From Melastoma dodecandrum (Eukaryota; Streptophyta; Magnoliopsida; Myrtales; Melastomataceae): a DNA stretch of 64,000 nucleotides. This document shows positions 10,207 to 19,434 of this stretch, in pieces (within the stretch, counting starts at the first letter, position 1; each line of letters begins with the position of its first letter). The notes below the pieces were generated by a model. The model ran no database searches and was not told the origin of the DNA. It worked only from the letters and a program-made list of their open reading frames with translations. A program made the position numbers and the translations under genes. The stretch is taken from assembly GCA_029817715.1 (NCBI GenBank), contig JARUPY010000116.1, forward strand, positions 1-64,000, written 5' to 3'.

Positions 10207-11289
10207 ATGAAGCTGCAGAACCCCTTCCGCACGGGACTCGTCGGCACACTCGGCGTGCTCCTGGCGCTCGCGATCGGCGCGGCGGTGCTGCAGCTCGCGA
10301 CGATCCTCACCTACGTGGTCGCGGCCGCGTTCCTCGCGCTCGGTCTCGACCCGCTCGTGAGCCAGCTGCAGCGCCTCCGGCTGCCGCGCTGGCTGGCGAT
10401 GCTCATCGCGGTGATCGTCGTCGTCGGCGTGGTCGTCGCGATCGCGTTCCTCATCGTGCCGGTGATCGTGACCCAGATCGGCAGCCTCGTGAAGGGCGTC
10501 GCCGACTTCGCGAACCAGTACAAGGGCTGGAACGACTTCGTGGCGCAGGTGCAGGCCGCGGTCGGCAGCTCGATCAAGGTGCAGGACCTGATCGACCAGG
10601 CGGCGCGCTACCTCCAGTCGAACGTCGGCACCATCACGGGCGGGGTGCTGTCCGTCGGGGTCGGCATCGCGGGCGGCATCGGCGGCGCCGTGATCGTCAT
10701 CATCCTGACGCTCTACTTCACGGCGTCGATGTCCGAGTTCAAGGGCGCCCTGTACCGCATGGTGCCGATGACCGGGCGGGCGCGGTTCGCCTCGATCGCG
10801 GAGCAGATCTTCCAGTCCGTCGGCCGGTACGTGATCGGGCAGATCAGCCTGGCGCTGATCAACGGCGTGCTCAGCTTCGTCTTCCTCAGCTTCGTCTTCC
10901 ACGCGCAGCTGCCCGCGGTGTTCGCGTTCATCGCGTTCCTCGGCAGCCTGATCCCGCTCGTCGGCACCGTGTCCGCCGCGGTCGTCATCGTGCTCGGCCA
11001 GCTCGTGCTCGTGCTGTCCGCCGGGGACCCCGCGTGGCCGTCGTCCGGGCTGCCGATCTGGTTCGGGGTCGCGATCTACTACGTGGTGTACATGCAGGTC
11101 GAGGCGTACGTGCTCAGCCCGAACATCATGAACCGCGCGGTGAAGGTGCCCGGCGTCGTGGTCGTGCTCGCGGCGCTGGTCGGCGGCACGCTGCTCGGCG
11201 TGCTCGGCGCGCTCATCGCGATCCCGGTGGCCGCCGCGATCCTGCTGATCATCGACCAGGTGGTCGTGCCGAGGCAGGCCGAGTCGTAG
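10207..11289 (+). CDS. AI-2E family transporter
   Basis: 360 residues with the AI-2E exporter/TqsA-PerM family architecture: an N-terminal helix pair, paired hydrophobic segments (AMLIAVIVVVGVVVAIAFLI), an amphipathic middle region (GWNDFVAQVQAAVGSSIKVQD), and C-terminal helices with the characteristic GxxxGxxG-rich stretch (GTLLGVLGALIAIPVAAAIL). Members export small molecules or act as Na+/H+ antiporters; the substrate cannot be read from sequence. The ATG at 10207 is the first start after the coiled-coil gene, but its ribosome-binding site is poor, so translation may depend on coupling to the upstream gene. Confidence 0.88.
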   Translation: MKLQNPFRTGLVGTLGVLLALAIGAAVLQLATILTYVVAAAFLALGLDPLVSQLQRLRLPRWLAMLIAVIVVVGVVVAIAFLIVPVIVTQIGSLVKGVADFANQYKGWNDFVAQVQAAVGSSIKVQDLIDQAARYLQSNVGTITGGVLSVGVGIAGGIGGAVIVIILTLYFTASMSEFKGALYRMVPMTGRARFASIAEQIFQSVGRYVIGQISLALINGVLSFVFLSFVFHAQLPAVFAFIAFLGSLIPLVGTVSAAVVIVLGQLVLVLSAGDPAWPSSGLPIWFGVAIYYVVYMQVEAYVLSPNIMNRAVKVPGVVVVLAALVGGTLLGVLGALIAIPVAAAILLIIDQVVVPRQAES

Positions 11290-11295
11290 CGACGC

Positions 11296-12030
11296 TCAGC
11301 GTGCGACCAGCGCCTCCGGGACCTCCGTGGGGAGCGGGGACGCCGCCGGGTTGACCACGCGGACGACCTCGTCGAGGACCCGCCGGACCTGCGGCTCCCC
11401 CACCCAGAGGTGCTTCGCGCCGTCGACGGCGATGAGCTCCGCCTCCGGCACGACCGCGAACCGCTCGCGCGCCTCAAGCGGCCGGAGGTAGTCGTCCAGC
11501 TCCGGCACCAGCACGACCAGGCGCCGGCCGGAGCCGTGCCAGCGGGCGAGCTCCGCCTCGGACGTCCGGTGCAGGGGCGGGGACAGGAGGATCGCGCCCT
11601 CCACGCGGACGTCGAGCCCGTACTTCAGCGCCAGCTCGGTGCCGAACGACCAGCCGAGCAGCCAGGGGCGGGGCAGGCCGCGTTGCGCGGCGAACGCGAC
11701 CGCCGCGGCGACGTCGTACCGCTCCGCGACGCCGCCGTCGTACTCCCCCTCGCTCGTGCCGCGCGGGCTGGCGGTGCCGCGGGTGTTGAACCGCAGCACC
11801 GCCAGGTCGGCGAGGGCAGGCAGCCGGGCGGCCGCCTTCCGGAGCACGTGGGAGTCCATGAAGCCGCCGTGCGTCGGCAGCGGGTGGAGGGTGATCAGCG
11901 TCTCGACCGGCACGCGGCCGGCCGGGACCGCCAGCTCGCCGACGAGGGTCAGCCCGTCGGCCGTGTCGAACGCCACGTCCTCCCGGTCGGCGACGAGCTC
12001 CGTCGCGCTCCGCTGCCCGACCTCGGTCAT
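11296..12030 (-). CDS. Alpha/beta hydrolase (dienelactone-hydrolase/peptidase-like)
   Basis: 244 residues with an alpha/beta-hydrolase fold: THGGFMDSHV oxyanion-loop region, FNTRGTASPRGTSEGEYDGG, nucleophile elbow GWSFGTE with the catalytic Ser, an Asp in VLVPELDDYL, and a late His in VDGAKHLWVGE. The substrate is unknown. The ATG overlaps the stop of the upstream zinc-ribbon gene as ATGA (12027-12030), so the two are translationally coupled. It is convergent with the AI-2E gene, with only 6 bases between the stops. Confidence 0.85.
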   Translation of the reverse strand: MTEVGQRSATELVADREDVAFDTADGLTLVGELAVPAGRVPVETLITLHPLPTHGGFMDSHVLRKAAARLPALADLAVLRFNTRGTASPRGTSEGEYDGGVAERYDVAAAVAFAAQRGLPRPWLLGWSFGTELALKYGLDVRVEGAILLSPPLHRTSEAELARWHGSGRRLVVLVPELDDYLRPLEARERFAVVPEAELIAVDGAKHLWVGEPQVRRVLDEVVRVVNPAASPLPTEVPEALVAR

Positions 12031-12299
12031 GCCACCCGCCAGCAGTGGGCGTGCCAGTGCCGGCGCGCCTCCAGGTCCGCCTGGTCGCCGAGCACCCCGT
12101 CGGCCCGCCAGACGACGACGTGGGCGATCCCCTCCTCGACGACGCCGCCGCAACCGGGGCAGCGGTACGGCTTCTGCGCCTGCGCGGCCGAGATCGGCTG
12201 GACATGCCACTCGTGGCCGGCGCGCACCTCCAGGCGTGCGGCGCCGCCGAGGCGGAGCGGAGGCGGTTCGTCGCCTCGGAGGTGGTTGCGGCGAGGCAC
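12027..12299 (-). CDS. Conserved small actinobacterial zinc-ribbon protein
   Basis: 90 residues. YRCPGCGGVVEEGIAHVVVW and the C-terminal RRHWHAHCWRVA provide Cys/Cys and His/Cys ligand pairs that should hold one zinc ion. The family is widespread in Actinobacteria, often labelled 'ATP/GTP-binding protein' without basis; its function is unknown to me. It overlaps the downstream hydrolase start by 4 bases and is preceded on the same strand by a secreted glycosidase-like gene. Confidence 0.75.
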   Translation of the reverse strand: MPRRNHLRGDEPPPLRLGGAARLEVRAGHEWHVQPISAAQAQKPYRCPGCGGVVEEGIAHVVVWRADGVLGDQADLEARRHWHAHCWRVA

Positions 12300-12306
12300 G
12301 GCGGGA

Positions 12307-12975
12307 TCAGTACCAGCCGTACGCGTTCGAGTGCCCCCAGGCCCCGCACGGGCTGCCGTAGGAGCCGGCGATGTAGCCGAGGCCCCAGGTGATCTGCGTC
12401 TGGTAGCTGTTCTGCCAGTCGCTGCCGGCGGTCGCCATCTTGCTGCCGGGGAGCGCCTGCGGGATGCCGTACGCGCCGCTCGGGTTCGCCGCGTGGGTGT
12501 TCCAGCCGGACTCCCGGTTCCAGAGGCTGACGAGGCAGCTGAACTCGGACGGCGCCCAGCCGCGGGCGGCGACGGCCTTCGCGGCGTAGGTCTGCGCGAC
12601 GCCGACGGGCGTCGTGTAGCTCGCGGCGCCGCTCGATGAGGAGGAGGACGAGGACGACGACGACGACGAGGACCCGGACGTCACCTTCGGCGCCACCGGG
12701 GCCGCGACGACCTTGTACGAGTCGCGGCTGACGTCGATGAGGACGTAGCCGCCGTCGATCTTGTAGCGCTGGACGCCGGAGGCCTGCACGAGGACCGGCT
12801 TCTGGTAGAACGGCGCGGCCGTCGCGCCGGCGTACGGGTCGGTGACGCTCACGAGCGCGATCCCCGCGCTCGCGAGCATCGCGAACAGGCCGAGCACGAA
12901 GCGCCCGCGCGACCGCCGGCGGACCGGCAGGGGCACCGGTGCCGTGCGGACGGGGACGTTCATCAGCCGGGTCAC
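12307..12975 (-). CDS. Secreted lytic-transglycosylase-like protein with poly-Ser linker
   Basis: 222 residues. After a basic N-terminus, a hydrophobic segment (FVLGLFAMLASAGIALVSV) serves as signal or anchor. A domain of about 60 residues and a run of some 15 serines (about residues 101-116) lead to a C-terminal SLT-like lysozyme domain: WNRESGWNTHAANPSGAYGIPQALPGSKM, where the Glu of RESGW is the expected catalytic acid, and ITWGLGYI. Such proteins cleave peptidoglycan glycan strands (resuscitation-factor or transglycosylase type). The serine run uses mixed TCG/TCC/TCA/AGC codons, so it is a real linker and not a slippage artefact. Two starts are possible, GTG 12975 or ATG 12963. Confidence 0.82.
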   Translation of the reverse strand: MTRLMNVPVRTAPVPLPVRRRSRGRFVLGLFAMLASAGIALVSVTDPYAGATAAPFYQKPVLVQASGVQRYKIDGGYVLIDVSRDSYKVVAAPVAPKVTSGSSSSSSSSSSSSSSGAASYTTPVGVAQTYAAKAVAARGWAPSEFSCLVSLWNRESGWNTHAANPSGAYGIPQALPGSKMATAGSDWQNSYQTQITWGLGYIAGSYGSPCGAWGHSNAYGWY

Positions 12976-13031
12976 GATCCGGTAACCCTACCGGAGGGCC
13001 TGCAGGGGGCCGGACGGCGCTTCCACCGGCG

Positions 13032-13583
13032 TCATCGGACCGCGAGCATCGTCTCGACGAGGCCGTCGATCATCAGGTCGACCTGCGCCTCGCTGTAGCC
13101 GCCGCGCTTCGCCTTGAAGGCGATGGACCGGACGCGCTCGACGGGCACGTGCGAGCCGTCCTCGAAGTAGGCGCGGGCCTCGCGCGCGAACGCGTCGACC
13201 TCGGAGACGGAGTACCCGATGCGCGAGAACCCGACGCGGGCGAACCGCGTGCCGTCCGGCCGTTCGAGGCGGCCGATGATCTCCTTCGCGAGCTGTCGGG
13301 TGCCCGCGTAGTAGGCCCGCTCCTGCCCGCCGCGGATCGCCGCGTCGCGCTCGCGGACCGAGAACGCGTCCTCGAGGCGCTCGAGCGCCGCGTCCACCGC
13401 GGCGGTGACGTACCCGCCGCGCCGCATCGTGAACGCCGTCTGCCGGATGTGCACCGACCGCAGCTGGCTGTCCCTCCGGTCGAACTCCGCGCGGGCGACC
13501 GCGATGAAGTGGTCGACCTCCTGCGGGTCGTACCCGAGGCGGCGGTTGCGTTCGCGCGGGAAGGTCGACGGCATGGCCGACAT
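13032..13583 (-). CDS. DivIVA-domain repeat protein
   Basis: 183 residues with repeated short DivIVA-like motifs: FPRERNRRLGYDPQEVDHFI, FTMRRGGYVTAAVDAALERL, FSRIGYSVSEVDAFAREARA and FKAKRGGYSEAQVDLMIDGL. These match the DivIVA domain-repeat family of high-GC Gram-positives, which is usually found next to cdsA, as here (8 bases downstream of its stop). The role is probably in pole or septum organisation; direct evidence is lacking. Confidence 0.82.
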   Translation of the reverse strand: MSAMPSTFPRERNRRLGYDPQEVDHFIAVARAEFDRRDSQLRSVHIRQTAFTMRRGGYVTAAVDAALERLEDAFSVRERDAAIRGGQERAYYAGTRQLAKEIIGRLERPDGTRFARVGFSRIGYSVSEVDAFAREARAYFEDGSHVPVERVRSIAFKAKRGGYSEAQVDLMIDGLVETMLAVR

Positions 13584-13590
13584 GATGCCC

Positions 13591-14614
13591 TCAGGAGGTC
13601 GCGAAGAAGAGCAGCAGCGCCGCGGAAGCGGAAGGAAGCACGGAATCGAGGCGGTCCAGGATCCCGCCGTGCCCCGGCAGCCAGGAGGACATGTCCTTCA
13701 CGCCGATGTCGCGCTTGATCATCGACTCGCCGAGGTCGCCGAGCGTGCCCGTGACGAGGATCACTGCCCCGAACAGCGGGCCGAACCAGAGCGGCCGGTC
13801 GAGCAGCCACGGTGTCAGGGCCGTCGAGATCACGATCGTCGCGATCGCCGCGCCGGCGAGGCCCTCCCAGGTCTTCTTCGGGCTGATCCGCGGCGCCATG
13901 CGGTGCTTTGCCGAACCGGAGACCGGTGGCGTAGGCGAAGACGTCCGCCGAGACGACCGCGACGATGAACGAGAGCGTCCACCACTGGCCGCGGTCCTGC
14001 GCCAGCAGCACGACGGCGGCGCTGGCGAGCCCCGTCACGTAGAGCTGCACGAAGACCGTGACCAGCACGTCCCGGCCGAGCGCACGCGCCGGCACCGGCG
14101 TGATGGCCTGCTCGACGACCCGCCAGACGACCGCGACCAGCACGGCGAACACGATCGCGGCGAGCCAGCCGCTCGGCACGACCGGGACCGGGTGCCGTCC
14201 GGCGCCGACGGAGCCGGCGGCCGGCAGCACCGACACGTACACGGCCGGGATCGCCAGGACGCCCGCGATCGCCGCGCCGATCCGCGGCACCCGGATCCCC
14301 GCGGTGCGCAGCGCGACCGCGAGCTCCGAGGTCCCGAACCCGGCGAGCGCCATCGCGACCAGGATGAACAGCGGCTTCCAGATCACGAGGCTGACGATCA
14401 CGATCGCGCCGAGCGCCACCCCCAGCCCGATCGCGCCGACGAGGTTGCGGCCCGAACGCGCGGTCAGCCGGGCGTTCGCCTCGTCGAACTGCGCCCGCGC
14501 GTGGCGTGCCTGGTCGCGGATGTCCTCCCGCGTCGACCGGATCTGGTCCTGCAGCTCGGCGGTGTTCCGGGGTCGCCGCGGAGGTCGCCCCGGCCCCGAT
14601 GCACCGTCCGACAC
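13591..14614 (-). CDS. cdsA: CdsA, phosphatidate cytidylyltransferase (one frameshift)
   Basis: Makes CDP-diacylglycerol from phosphatidate and CTP in the membrane, the entry to phospholipid synthesis. A charged N-terminal extension ([20 protein letters not shown]) precedes 7-8 hydrophobic helices. The signature near the C-terminus reads [20 protein letters not shown] followed by ILDRLDS. The frame is broken near 13905: GGCAAAGCACC stands where GGCAAGCACC is expected ([18 protein letters not shown]). The length is 3n+1, so one extra base explains it. The gene is essential, which argues for a sequence error. It lies 3 bases downstream of frr in the pyrH-frr-cdsA operon. Confidence 0.9.
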
Positions 14615-14617
14615 CGC

Positions 14618-15172
14618 TCAGACCTCGAGCAGCTCGGCCTCTTTGCGCTTCAGCGCCTCGTCGATCAGGTCGACGTGCCGCTTCGTCAGCGCCTCCAGCT
14701 CCTTCTCGCCGCGCGCGATCTCGTCGTCGCTGACCTCGCCGGTCAGCGAGTCGAGGTCGTCCTTCGCGGAGCGGCGGATGTTCCGCACGGAGACCTTCGC
14801 GTGCTCGCCCTTCTCGCGGACGATCTTCACGAACTCCTTGCGGCGGTCCTGCGTGAGCTCGGGGATCACGACGCGGATGATCGACCCGTCGTTCGACGGG
14901 GACCCGCCGAGGTTCGGCGCCGTCGCGATCGCCTTCTCCATCTCCTTCAGCGCGCTCTTGTCGTAGGGCGTGATGACGAGCATCCGCGCCTCCGGGGCCT
15001 GGATGCTCGCGAGCTGCCCGAGCGGCGTCGGGGTGCCGTAGTAGTCCACCGGGATGCGCTGGAACAGCGCCGGGTTCGCGCGACCGGTGCGCACGGTGTT
15101 GAAGTCGTCCTTCGACACCTCGACCGCCTTCGCCATGCGGTCGCCCGCCTCCTGCAGCACCTCGGCGATCAC
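14618..15172 (-). CDS. frr: Frr, ribosome recycling factor
   Basis: 184 residues, the normal length. With EF-G it splits post-termination ribosomes. Characteristic sequences are [58 protein letters not shown] and [11 protein letters not shown]. It starts with GTG at 15172. The frame is intact, and the gene is followed closely by cdsA. Confidence 0.97.
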   Translation of the reverse strand: MIAEVLQEAGDRMAKAVEVSKDDFNTVRTGRANPALFQRIPVDYYGTPTPLGQLASIQAPEARMLVITPYDKSALKEMEKAIATAPNLGGSPSNDGSIIRVVIPELTQDRRKEFVKIVREKGEHAKVSVRNIRRSAKDDLDSLTGEVSDDEIARGEKELEALTKRHVDLIDEALKRKEAELLEV

Positions 15173-15224
15173 AGCGGCCCCTCTCGTAGGCGAACCGGGG
15201 AATCCTACCGGCGGCAGCCGGGCG

Positions 15225-15923
15225 TCAGGCTGTGACGACCGTGCCGACCTCGGCGCCGCGGATCGCGGCCCCGATCGAGTCCTCGCCCTCGATGCCGAAC
15301 ACCCGCATCGCCATGCCGTTGTCCATGCAGAGGCTGAACGCGGTCGAGTCGACGACCTTCAGGCCCTTGCGCAGCGCCTCGCCGTAGGTGACGGTGTCGA
15401 GCTTCACCGCGGTCGGGTCCGTGCGGGGGTCGGCGGAGTAGACGCCGTCGACCCCGTTCTTCGCCACGAGCACCTCGTCCGCGTGGATCTCGAGCGCGCG
15501 CTGCGCGGCGACCGTGTCGGTGGAGAAGAACGGGAGCCCCGCACCGGCGCCGAAGATGACGATGCGGCCCTTCTCCAGGTGCCGGATCGCGCGCCGCGGG
15601 ATGTACGGCTCGGCGACCTGGGTCATCGAGATCGCGGACTGCACCCGCGTCTGCACGCCGCCCTGCTCGAGGAAGTCCTGCAGCGCGAGCGCGTTCATCA
15701 CGGTGCCGAGCATGCCCATGTAGTCGGCGCGCGTACGGTCCATGCCGGCCTGGCTCAGCTCCGCCCCGCGGAAGAAGTTGCCGCCGCCGACGACGACGGC
15801 GATCTGGACCTCCTCCGCCGCCGCGGCGATCTGCGCGGCGATGCCCTTCACCACGTCCGGCGCGACCCCGAAGGTCCCGCCTCCGAGCGCCTCACCCGAC
15901 AGCTTCAGCACGACCCGACGCAT
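15225..15923 (-). CDS. pyrH: PyrH, uridylate kinase
   Basis: Converts UMP to UDP. An amino-acid-kinase fold is evident: [11 protein letters not shown] at the N-terminus, [46 protein letters not shown] and [16 protein letters not shown] place the start at ATG 15923 ([11 protein letters not shown]), preceded by GAAGGGGG on the minus strand, and not at the upstream GTG that would add eight residues. It is the first gene of a pyrH-frr-cdsA-divIVA-like operon. Confidence 0.96.
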   Translation of the reverse strand: MRRVVLKLSGEALGGGTFGVAPDVVKGIAAQIAAAAEEVQIAVVVGGGNFFRGAELSQAGMDRTRADYMGMLGTVMNALALQDFLEQGGVQTRVQSAISMTQVAEPYIPRRAIRHLEKGRIVIFGAGAGLPFFSTDTVAAQRALEIHADEVLVAKNGVDGVYSADPRTDPTAVKLDTVTYGEALRKGLKVVDSTAFSLCMDNGMAMRVFGIEGEDSIGAAIRGAEVGTVVTA

Positions 15924-15998
15924 CCGGACCCCCTTCACGCTCCGCACGAGGCTAGCGGACCCGCTTCCGCCCGTTCCCGCCGAGCAGGGCAGCCGGGA

Positions 15999-17097
15999 TC
16001 AGGCCGCTGCGTCGAGCGGCAGGAGGTAGACGGGCCAGCCGTGATCGCCGGATCTCCCGACCGTGACCCCGACCAGGAGCGCGGCGCTGCCGTCCGGCTG
16101 CCGGGCGACCGAGCAGCCCTCCGGCTCGTACGCGCCGTCCCGCCAGGTGCCGGAGGCGTCCTGCCCGAGCGTCGGGAACGGGGTGATTGCGACCCGCTCC
16201 CCCGTGGCCCAGTCGAACTGCTCCATGGCCATCGGGTCGCTCGGGACGACCGTGCCCGACCCGGCGTTCGCGACGCCGACCCACCGGAACAGGCTGCCGC
16301 CGACGGTCGCGAAGCCCTGCATCGTCGGCGGGTTGACCGGGACGGTCATGCGCCCGATCGGCCGGTCGACGCCGCGCACGACGTCCGCGATCCGGCGCCG
16401 TGTGTAGCGCTCGTCCCGGCCCGTGTGGAAGTCGTACATCCGCTCCACGACGACGCCCTCGGCGCGGTCGAAGCCGTACACCGACTCCTGCTGCTCGCCG
16501 TAGAGGTTCGTGAACTGCGGCAGGTAGCCGACGCCGCCGGGGATGCCGGCGATCTCGAAGACGCCGGGGCTGTAGGCGAACCGCGCGAGCCTGCCGCCGG
16601 CCGGGTCGCCCTGCCAGTACGGGCCCTGGAGGCTCATCCAGACGTCGTGGCCGCCGTCGCCGCGCGGTTCGACGTGCAGGCCGATGCCGTGGCCGCCGTC
16701 GACGACCGTCATCGAGTCGAGCTCCGGTGCAGGTGCGGCCGGGCCCGCAGGAGCGCCGAAGCGCGAGATCACCGTCGTGCCGCGACCGGGCGCGGAGCCC
16801 GAGACCGCCTGCGTGGTGAACAGCTCGCCGGTGGCGCTGCGCTCGACCTGCTGGAGGACGGAACCGGACGTCGCGGGCAGGAGGGAGGCGACCGGCTCGG
16901 GCGCCCCGAAAACGCACCACCGACGCGCGCCGCACCGCCGCCTCGGCGGTCGAGGCCTCCGCGGTCGCCGGTGACGCCCGCGGGCTGAAGGCCACCGCGG
17001 CACCGGCGGCCGAGCCGAGCGCGAGCGCGCCGCCTGCGAGGAGGGCGCGGCGGGAGAGCTCGACCACGGCGCGCCTCCCGACCTCCGGAGCCGTCAC
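15999..17097 (-). CDS. Tat-exported beta-propeller-like secreted protein (one frameshift)
   Basis: The N-terminus has a twin-arginine signal (ELSRRALLAGGALALGSAAG, then an Ala-rich cleavage region). About 300 residues follow that look like repeated beta blades (TVVDGGHGIGLHVEPRGDGG, DVWMSLQGPYWQGD, RFAYSPGVFEIAGIPGGVGY, QFDWATGERVAITPFP). The layout recalls actinobacterial proteins labelled 'teichoic acid biosynthesis protein C', but that match is tentative. The frame shifts near 16912 in GCCCCGAAAACGC; the length of 3n+1 fits one extra base. The start is uncertain (GTG 17097 or 17067). The long hairpins at 17141-17208 lie upstream, so the gene cannot begin much earlier. Confidence 0.6.
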
Positions 17098-17140
17098 GGT
17101 ACCGGCCGGAACGGGCTCGGCGAGCGTCCCCTCCCGCACT

Positions 17141-17177
17141 CTCCGTTTTGTAGGACGCGGAGTCCTACAAAACGGAG
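17141..17177. terminator. 16-bp perfect hairpin (second of a tandem pair after tsf)
   Basis: CTCCGTTTTGTAGGAC (17141-17156) and GTCCTACAAAACGGAG (17162-17177) pair perfectly around a 5-base loop. The arms are much less GC-rich than the surroundings. It directly follows the next hairpin and lies upstream of the Tat-protein gene. Confidence 0.6.
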
Positions 17178-17208
17178 GGTGCCCCGCGGCTTCCGCCGCG
17201 GGGCACCC
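17177..17208 (-). terminator. tsf terminator, 14-bp GC-rich hairpin
   Basis: GGGTGCCCCGCGGC (17177-17190) pairs perfectly with GCCGCGGGGCACCC (17195-17208) around a TTCC loop. It starts 14 bases after the tsf stop. There is no U-tract, as is usual in actinobacteria. Confidence 0.75.
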
Positions 17209-17221
17209 GTTCACGCTGCGA

Positions 17222-18049
17222 CTACGCGCCGACCTTGATGCGGGCGAAGCCGGAGACCTCGAGGCCCGCGTCCTTCAGCACCTTGCCGGTCGCGACCTTG
17301 CTGTCGCGCGCGTACGGCTGGTCGACGAGCACGACCTCCTTGAAGAAGCCGGTCAGCTTGCCCTCGACGATCTTCGGGAGCGCCGCCTCCGGCTTGCCCT
17401 CGTTGCGGGTCGTCTCGGTGAGGACGGCGCGCTCGTGCTCGACCGTCTCCGCCGGGACCTGCTCGCGCGTCGCGTACTTCGGGTCGTAGACCGCGATGTG
17501 CTGCGCGACCGAACGGGCCGTCTCCGCGTCGGTGCCGGCGTAGCCGAGCACCACGCCGACCTGCGGGGGCAGGTCCTTGCTCGTCTTGTGCAGGTAGATG
17601 GCGAAGTCGTCACCGGTGACCTGCGAGACCTGGCGGAGCTCCACCTTCTCGCCGAGCAGCGCGGCCTCGTCGTTGATGTAGGCCTCGACCGTCTTGCCGT
17701 TCAGGCTCGCGGCGTTGCCGGAGGCGACGTCGGTCGCGCCGGCGGCGGCCACGGCGCCGAGGACCTCGGCGGCGAGGGAGGTGAAGCGGTCGTTCTTCGC
17801 GACGAAGTCGGTCTCGCTCGCGAGCTCGATCAGCGTGGCCTTGCCGTTCTCGGCGACCGCGGTGACGAGGCCGGCGGTGGTCGCGCGGCCCGAGCGCTTC
17901 TCGACGCCCTTCAGGCCCTTGACCCGCAGGATCTCGATCGCCTTCTCGATGTCGCCGTCGGCCTCGACCAGGGCGTTCTTGCTGTCCAGCATGCCCGCGC
18001 CCAGGCGGTCGCGGAGGGTCTTGACGTCAGCGGCGGTGAATGCGGCCAT
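17222..18049 (-). CDS. tsf: Tsf, elongation factor Ts
   Basis: Nucleotide exchange factor for EF-Tu. 275 residues in one frame: an N-terminal UBA-like domain (VKTLRDRLGAGMLDSKNALV), the conserved ELASETDFVAKNDRF EF-Tu-binding motif, and the dimerisation domain with HIAVYDPKYATREQVP and GKLTGFFKEVVLVDQPY. It is preceded by GGAAAGA before the ATG. It lies about 100 bases downstream of rpsB in the usual rpsB-tsf operon and is followed by two strong hairpins. Confidence 0.97.
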   Translation of the reverse strand: MAAFTAADVKTLRDRLGAGMLDSKNALVEADGDIEKAIEILRVKGLKGVEKRSGRATTAGLVTAVAENGKATLIELASETDFVAKNDRFTSLAAEVLGAVAAAGATDVASGNAASLNGKTVEAYINDEAALLGEKVELRQVSQVTGDDFAIYLHKTSKDLPPQVGVVLGYAGTDAETARSVAQHIAVYDPKYATREQVPAETVEHERAVLTETTRNEGKPEAALPKIVEGKLTGFFKEVVLVDQPYARDSKVATGKVLKDAGLEVSGFARIKVGA

Positions 18050-18145
18050 GACGGTCTTCCTTTCTTCAGGTGGAGGAACGGCCGGGGCCGTCCCCGCCGC
18101 GAGGATTCGCAGCGGAGACGGCCGGCCGGAGGGTGGTGGAGAGGC

Positions 18146-19226
18146 TCAGGCCGTGGGCTCGGGGTCCTCGGTCGCCTCGGGGTCGGTGACCTTCTTCGGG
18201 CGGCGCTGCGCCGGGGTTCGCCTTCGCGGTCTCCTCGGCTCGACCTGCTCCGCGGTCTCCGGGGCGTGCTCGACGACCAGGCCGTCGACGGCCTCGGCCG
18301 TCAGGTCGGCGTCCGCCTGCGCGTCCGCGTCGTTCTCCTCGACGGGCTCGAGGGCGGTGGCGTCCGCCTGCTCGCCCACGACGGTGTCGATGCGGTCCTG
18401 GGTGTCCTCGGTCTGCCCGGTGACCTGGTCGTCGACCTGCTCGACCTGCTCGGCGAGCGACTCCGGGTTCTCGGTCGCCTGGAGGAGCTCCTGCTCCCAG
18501 GCGGCGAGCGGCTCGGCGTCGGCCTCGCTCGTGCCCTGGTGGCGCTGGATCAGGCCCTCGGCCGCCGCGTCCGCGATGATGCGGGTCAGCAGCGCGACGG
18601 AGCGGATCGCGTCGTCGTTGCCCGGGATCGGGTAGGCGAGCTCGTCCGGGTCCGCGTTGGTGTCGAGGATGCCGATCACCGGGATACCGAGCTTCTTCGC
18701 CTCGTCGACCGCGAGGTGCTCGCGCTTGCTGTCGATGACCCAGATCGCGCTCGGGGTCTTCGACAGGTTGCGGATGCCGCCCAGCGTCTTCTCGAGCTTG
18801 TCGCGCTCGCGACGCTGGATCAGCAGCTCCTTCTTCGTGTAACCCTTCGACGTGTCGTCGAAGTCGACGAGGTCGAGCTCCTTGAGGCGGTTCAGGGCGC
18901 TTGTGCACCGTCTGGAAGTTCGTGAGGAGGCCACCGAGCCAGCGCTGGTTCACGTAGGGCTGGCCGACGCGGGTCGCCTGCTCGGCGATCGCCTCCTGGG
19001 CCTGCTTCTTCGTGCCGACGAAGAGCACGGTGCCGCCGCGGGCGACCGTCTCCTTGACGAAGTCGTACGCGCGGTCGATGTAGTCAAGCGACTGCTGCAG
19101 GTCGATGATGTGGATGCCGGAGCGCTCCGTGAGGATGAAGCGCTTGACCTTCGGGTTCCAGCGCCTCGTCTGGTGCCCGAAGTGGACGCCGCTGTCGAGC
19201 AGCTGGCGGATGGTGACGACGGCCAC
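18146..19226 (-). CDS. rpsB: RpsB, 30S ribosomal protein S2 with long acidic C-terminal tail (frameshifted)
   Basis: Starts at GTG 19226 ([20 protein letters not shown]) with AGGAGA upstream. Further S2 landmarks are [75 protein letters not shown] and [22 protein letters not shown]-terminal extension of about 100 residues rich in Glu, Asp and Ala follows; long tails are usual in actinobacterial S2. An extra C near 18907 (GCGCCCTGAAC for GCGCCTGAAC) breaks the frame. Near 18205-18240 the tail appears to slip out of frame and back (EETAKANPG lies in another frame). S2 is essential, so these are taken as sequence errors. Confidence 0.93.
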
Positions 19227-19404
19227 GGCCGCATCTCCTGTTCTGCGCCATGACGGCGCGGTTCTCGGTTGTCCGCCGGACGCGCGGGGGTGCGGTCCGG
19301 CCCTGGCGCCCTGCGGACCGGCCGCCTCCTGCCGGAGGACCGATGGCCGGTGCTGCGCATGGTGGGCGCGCGAAGTCATCCCGCTCACGCGAGATGCGGC
19401 CGGC

Positions 19405-19410
19405 AGTCTA
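19405..19410 (-). promoter_or_regulatory. candidate -10 element for rpsB-tsf
   Basis: Minus-strand TAGACT within CCTGGTAGACTGCCGG, about 180 bases upstream of the rpsB start. It matches the actinobacterial -10 pattern TAnnnT; no clear -35 is visible. Confidence 0.3.
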
Positions 19411-19434
19411 CCAGGGCCGATCGCCCGGTCCGGA

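Noticed and set aside
12634..12672. Possible microsatellite expansion encoding poly-Ser
   Set aside because: The run uses mixed serine codons, so it is not a simple slipped repeat; Ser linkers are normal in secreted wall hydrolases.
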